A stretch of 5,953 nt of DNA, taken from positions 1 to 5,953 of the forward strand of contig DJOD01000039.1 of NCBI GenBank assembly GCA_002437115.1, given 5' to 3'. The translations under genes were made by a program, and so were the position numbers. The notes beneath the pieces are model-generated. The model worked only from the letters and a program-made list of their open reading frames with translations. It had not been told where the DNA came from and ran no database searches. Within the stretch, counting starts at the first letter, position 1. Every line of letters starts with the position of its first letter. Shown here piece by piece: positions 5,842 to 5,953 of this stretch. This stretch comes from Prevotella sp. UBA6447 (lineage in GTDB: Bacteria; Bacteroidota; Bacteroidia; Bacteroidales; Bacteroidaceae).

Positions 5842-5953
5842 CAGCAGACACGAGGGCTCTGGCAAGAAAGGCTTTTTGGGAAAAAGGATGAACCATATCG
5901 GCGCAGGCTTTGTGATATTTATGACAGCCCTCCCAACGAGTAAAGGCTTGCTG
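5842..5953. repeat. Spacer with nested short inverted repeats at the right edge
   Basis: No gene is supported here. GAGGGCT at 5852-5858 is matched by AGCCCTC at 5926-5932. Outside this pair, CAGCA at 5842-5846 is matched by TGCTG at 5949-5953. AAAGGCTT occurs directly repeated at 5867-5874 and 5942-5949. The arms are short and unequally spaced, so chance is possible. A small non-coding dispersed element running past the window edge is the alternative. A minus-strand frame is open from the edge to a stop at 5837-5839, but it shows no recognisable protein features. Confidence 0.25.

Noticed and set aside
5872..5886. Small hairpin CTTTTT-GGG-AAAAAG after the last gene, considered as a terminator.
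   Set aside because: The stem is almost all A-T, only 6 bp, with no T-run after it, so it would be too weak for an intrinsic terminator.
5837..5953. Minus-strand frame open at the right edge, considered as the 3' end of a further gene.
   Set aside because: Only 38 codons are visible, with no recognisable domain or composition typical of a gene end. An open frame this short is expected by chance.
1..5953. Search for CRISPR repeats, tRNA or rRNA genes, toxin-antitoxin pairs or defence genes.
   Set aside because: No regularly spaced repeats, no tRNA cloverleaf signatures, and no restriction, nuclease or toxin motifs apart from the housekeeping RuvC were seen on either strand.

Overview
The window looks like a chromosomal housekeeping segment of a member of the Bacteroidota, most likely Prevotellaceae (Prevotella/Segatella-like). 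The pointers are Bacteroidota-type -7 promoter boxes (TAnnTTTG), an absence of convincing Shine-Dalgarno sites in front of the real genes, moderately GC-rich genes separated by AT-rich spacers, a lipoprotein and a small secreted protein of the kind common in gut or oral Bacteroidota, and the style of the protein sequences. The assignment comes from pattern recognition, not from a search.

Layout. Positions 2-172 hold the tail of a DDE transposase fragment that ends abruptly; this is an insertion-sequence remnant. An AT-rich convergent spacer follows (173-389) with a perfect 11-bp inverted repeat. A HAD-family phosphatase lies on the minus strand (390-1025). A 73-bp divergent intergenic region (1026-1098) carries two back-to-back -7 boxes around a small palindrome. 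From 1099 to 5840 six genes run on the plus strand with very small gaps: a DUF3298/RsiV-like lipoprotein, rsmG (16S rRNA G527 N7-methyltransferase), a metallo-beta-lactamase-fold hydrolase, ruvC (Holliday-junction resolvase), a ModF/PhrA-type tandem ABC ATPase, and a small secreted protein of unknown function. The last 113 bases have no supported gene but contain nested short repeats.

How the genes relate. Gaps of 9, 34, -4 (ATGA overlap), 1 and 13 nt imply one transcription unit, probably driven by the promoter near 1066-1073. The shared theme is mixed housekeeping: ribosome maturation, small-molecule thioester or other MBL hydrolysis, recombination, and an ATPase without membrane partner. 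It is not an obvious single pathway.

I do not see a defence system, CRISPR array, RNA gene or novel multi-gene machine. The most interesting items are the asymmetric degeneracy of the tandem ATPase, the compact divergent promoter region, the unknown secreted protein coupled to the ATPase gene, and the repeat-bearing spacers at both ends.
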